The translations under genes and the position numbers were made by a program. Source: Xanthomonas pisi DSM 18956 (lineage in GTDB: Bacteria > Pseudomonadota > Gammaproteobacteria > Xanthomonadales > Xanthomonadaceae). From it: DNA of 64,000 nt. How positions within the stretch are numbered: the first letter of the stretch is position 1; every line of letters begins with the position of its first letter. The notes under the pieces are model-generated. The model saw nothing but the letters and a program-made list of their open reading frames with translations, did not search any database and was not told where the DNA came from. Shown here piece by piece: positions 63,623 through 64,000 of the stretch. Location of the stretch: the NCBI RefSeq assembly GCF_001010415.1, contig NZ_JPLE01000028.1:1-64000 (forward strand), in the 5' to 3' direction.

Positions 63623-63904
63623 ATGCGTGACGAAAAAGACCCCGGTACCCTTGAAATGCAGCTTCCACGCAAGCAGGGCAGGCCGCCCAAATACGGCGAG
63701 GCCATGAGTGCTGCCGAGCGTGCGAGGCACTATCGACGCAAGCGCAAGCAGGAATCCATGGCCTACCTCGGCCAGTCCCATAAAGAGGTTTCCATCGCCG
63801 CCACCATCGATTCGCTGCGGTATGCCTTCGCCAACGGTGAGGCAGACACCGCGCTGGCACTGTTGGCTGACTTGCGTATGCGCGCCCATGAGATGAAATC
63901 GTGA
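63623..63904 (+). CDS. Small basic phage protein with AT-hook-like motif
   Basis: A 93-residue protein (MRDEKDPGTLEMQLPRKQ, then GRPPKYGEAMSAAERARHYR). GRPPKYG resembles an AT-hook, and the RHYRRKRKQ stretch is very basic, so DNA binding is likely. The second half (IDSLRYAFANGEADTALALL) is helical. AAGG nine bases before ATG 63623 favours it over ATG 63599. Possibly a regulator acting at the nearby palindromes. Confidence 0.55.
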   Translation: MRDEKDPGTLEMQLPRKQGRPPKYGEAMSAAERARHYRRKRKQESMAYLGQSHKEVSIAATIDSLRYAFANGEADTALALLADLRMRAHEMKS

Positions 63905-64000
63905 GCGAGGTTGCCTACCTATTCCTTGTTGCCTGCATGATCCTCGGCCTTGTCCTTGGCCTGATCGACAATTACATCCACCTTCGCAAGATACGTAACG
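63901..64000 (+). CDS. Partial phage membrane peptide gene (runs off the window)
   Basis: GTG 63901 overlaps the previous stop. It begins with a short polar segment, then one helix (AYLFLVACMILGLVLGLID), then INNYIHL-like polar residues (DNYIHLRKIRN) at the window edge. Size and end unknown. Confidence 0.45.
   Translation, partial: MSEVAYLFLVACMILGLVLGLIDNYIHLRKIRN

Noticed and set aside
1..64000. CRISPR arrays, tRNA and rRNA genes
   Set aside because: No regularly spaced repeats, cloverleaf or ribosomal sequence was recognised anywhere in the window.

Overview
The window comes from a Xanthomonas-type gammaproteobacterium. The signs are high-GC DNA, many TonB-dependent receptors and periplasmic hydrolases, and a filamentous (Ff-like) phage of the Cf/phi-Lf group whose 15-base attachment core is legible. 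Assignments come from reading the sequence; no database search was possible.

Layout. 1-17.9 kb is mostly ordinary chromosome: a subtilase autotransporter, a LytS/LytTR two-component pair, a class C beta-lactamase-like hydrolase, a PQQ sugar dehydrogenase-like lipoprotein, a thermonuclease, a Gfo/Idh oxidoreductase, and a TetR regulator facing a DUF1349 protein across a clear palindrome. 18.1-22.2 kb is a decayed accessory island. It holds three tandem paralogous secreted proteins, two of them preceded by start-less copies of the same C-terminal fragment, next to the remains of a Hint-domain protein; this looks like a polymorphic-toxin/immunity array. 22.2-26.9 kb has an alginate-export-type porin, a periplasmic double-VOC protein, XapX, and two broken DJ-1/PfpI genes. 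27.1-34.1 kb has two tightly coupled operons: acyl-CoA dehydrogenase/PIG-L deacetylase/methyltransferase/glycosyltransferase, then alpha/beta-hydrolase-small-subunit fusion/GMC oxidoreductase/SDR. 34.6-38.8 kb has universal stress, bestrophin-like and histidine kinase/LuxR regulator genes.

39.4-55.5 kb is the main find: a lasso-peptide biosynthetic locus. A 52-residue precursor (46612-46770) is followed by an intergenic hairpin, a fused RRE/leader-peptidase B gene and a C cyclase gene. Around it lie a Tat-exported PLP enzyme (PvdN-like), an ABC exporter, a ParB/sulfiredoxin-like protein, an ABC-2 transporter set and two TonB receptors, one at each end. The predicted core is AHGHGTLWDGIFPTTSP with an Ala1-Asp9 ring and two ring histidines. 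Near-identical palindromes (TGTTAY-N3-RTAACA) sit in front of the precursor and both receptors, so the locus appears to be one regulon. The half-sites resemble the Zur box, which suggests, but does not prove, a link to metal supply.

56.5 kb to the end is filamentous prophage DNA: leftward regulatory genes, the replication and ssDNA-binding genes, the coat, adsorption and Zot genes, then small genes under repeated GTGACGCGTCAC palindromes. The phage region runs off the right edge.
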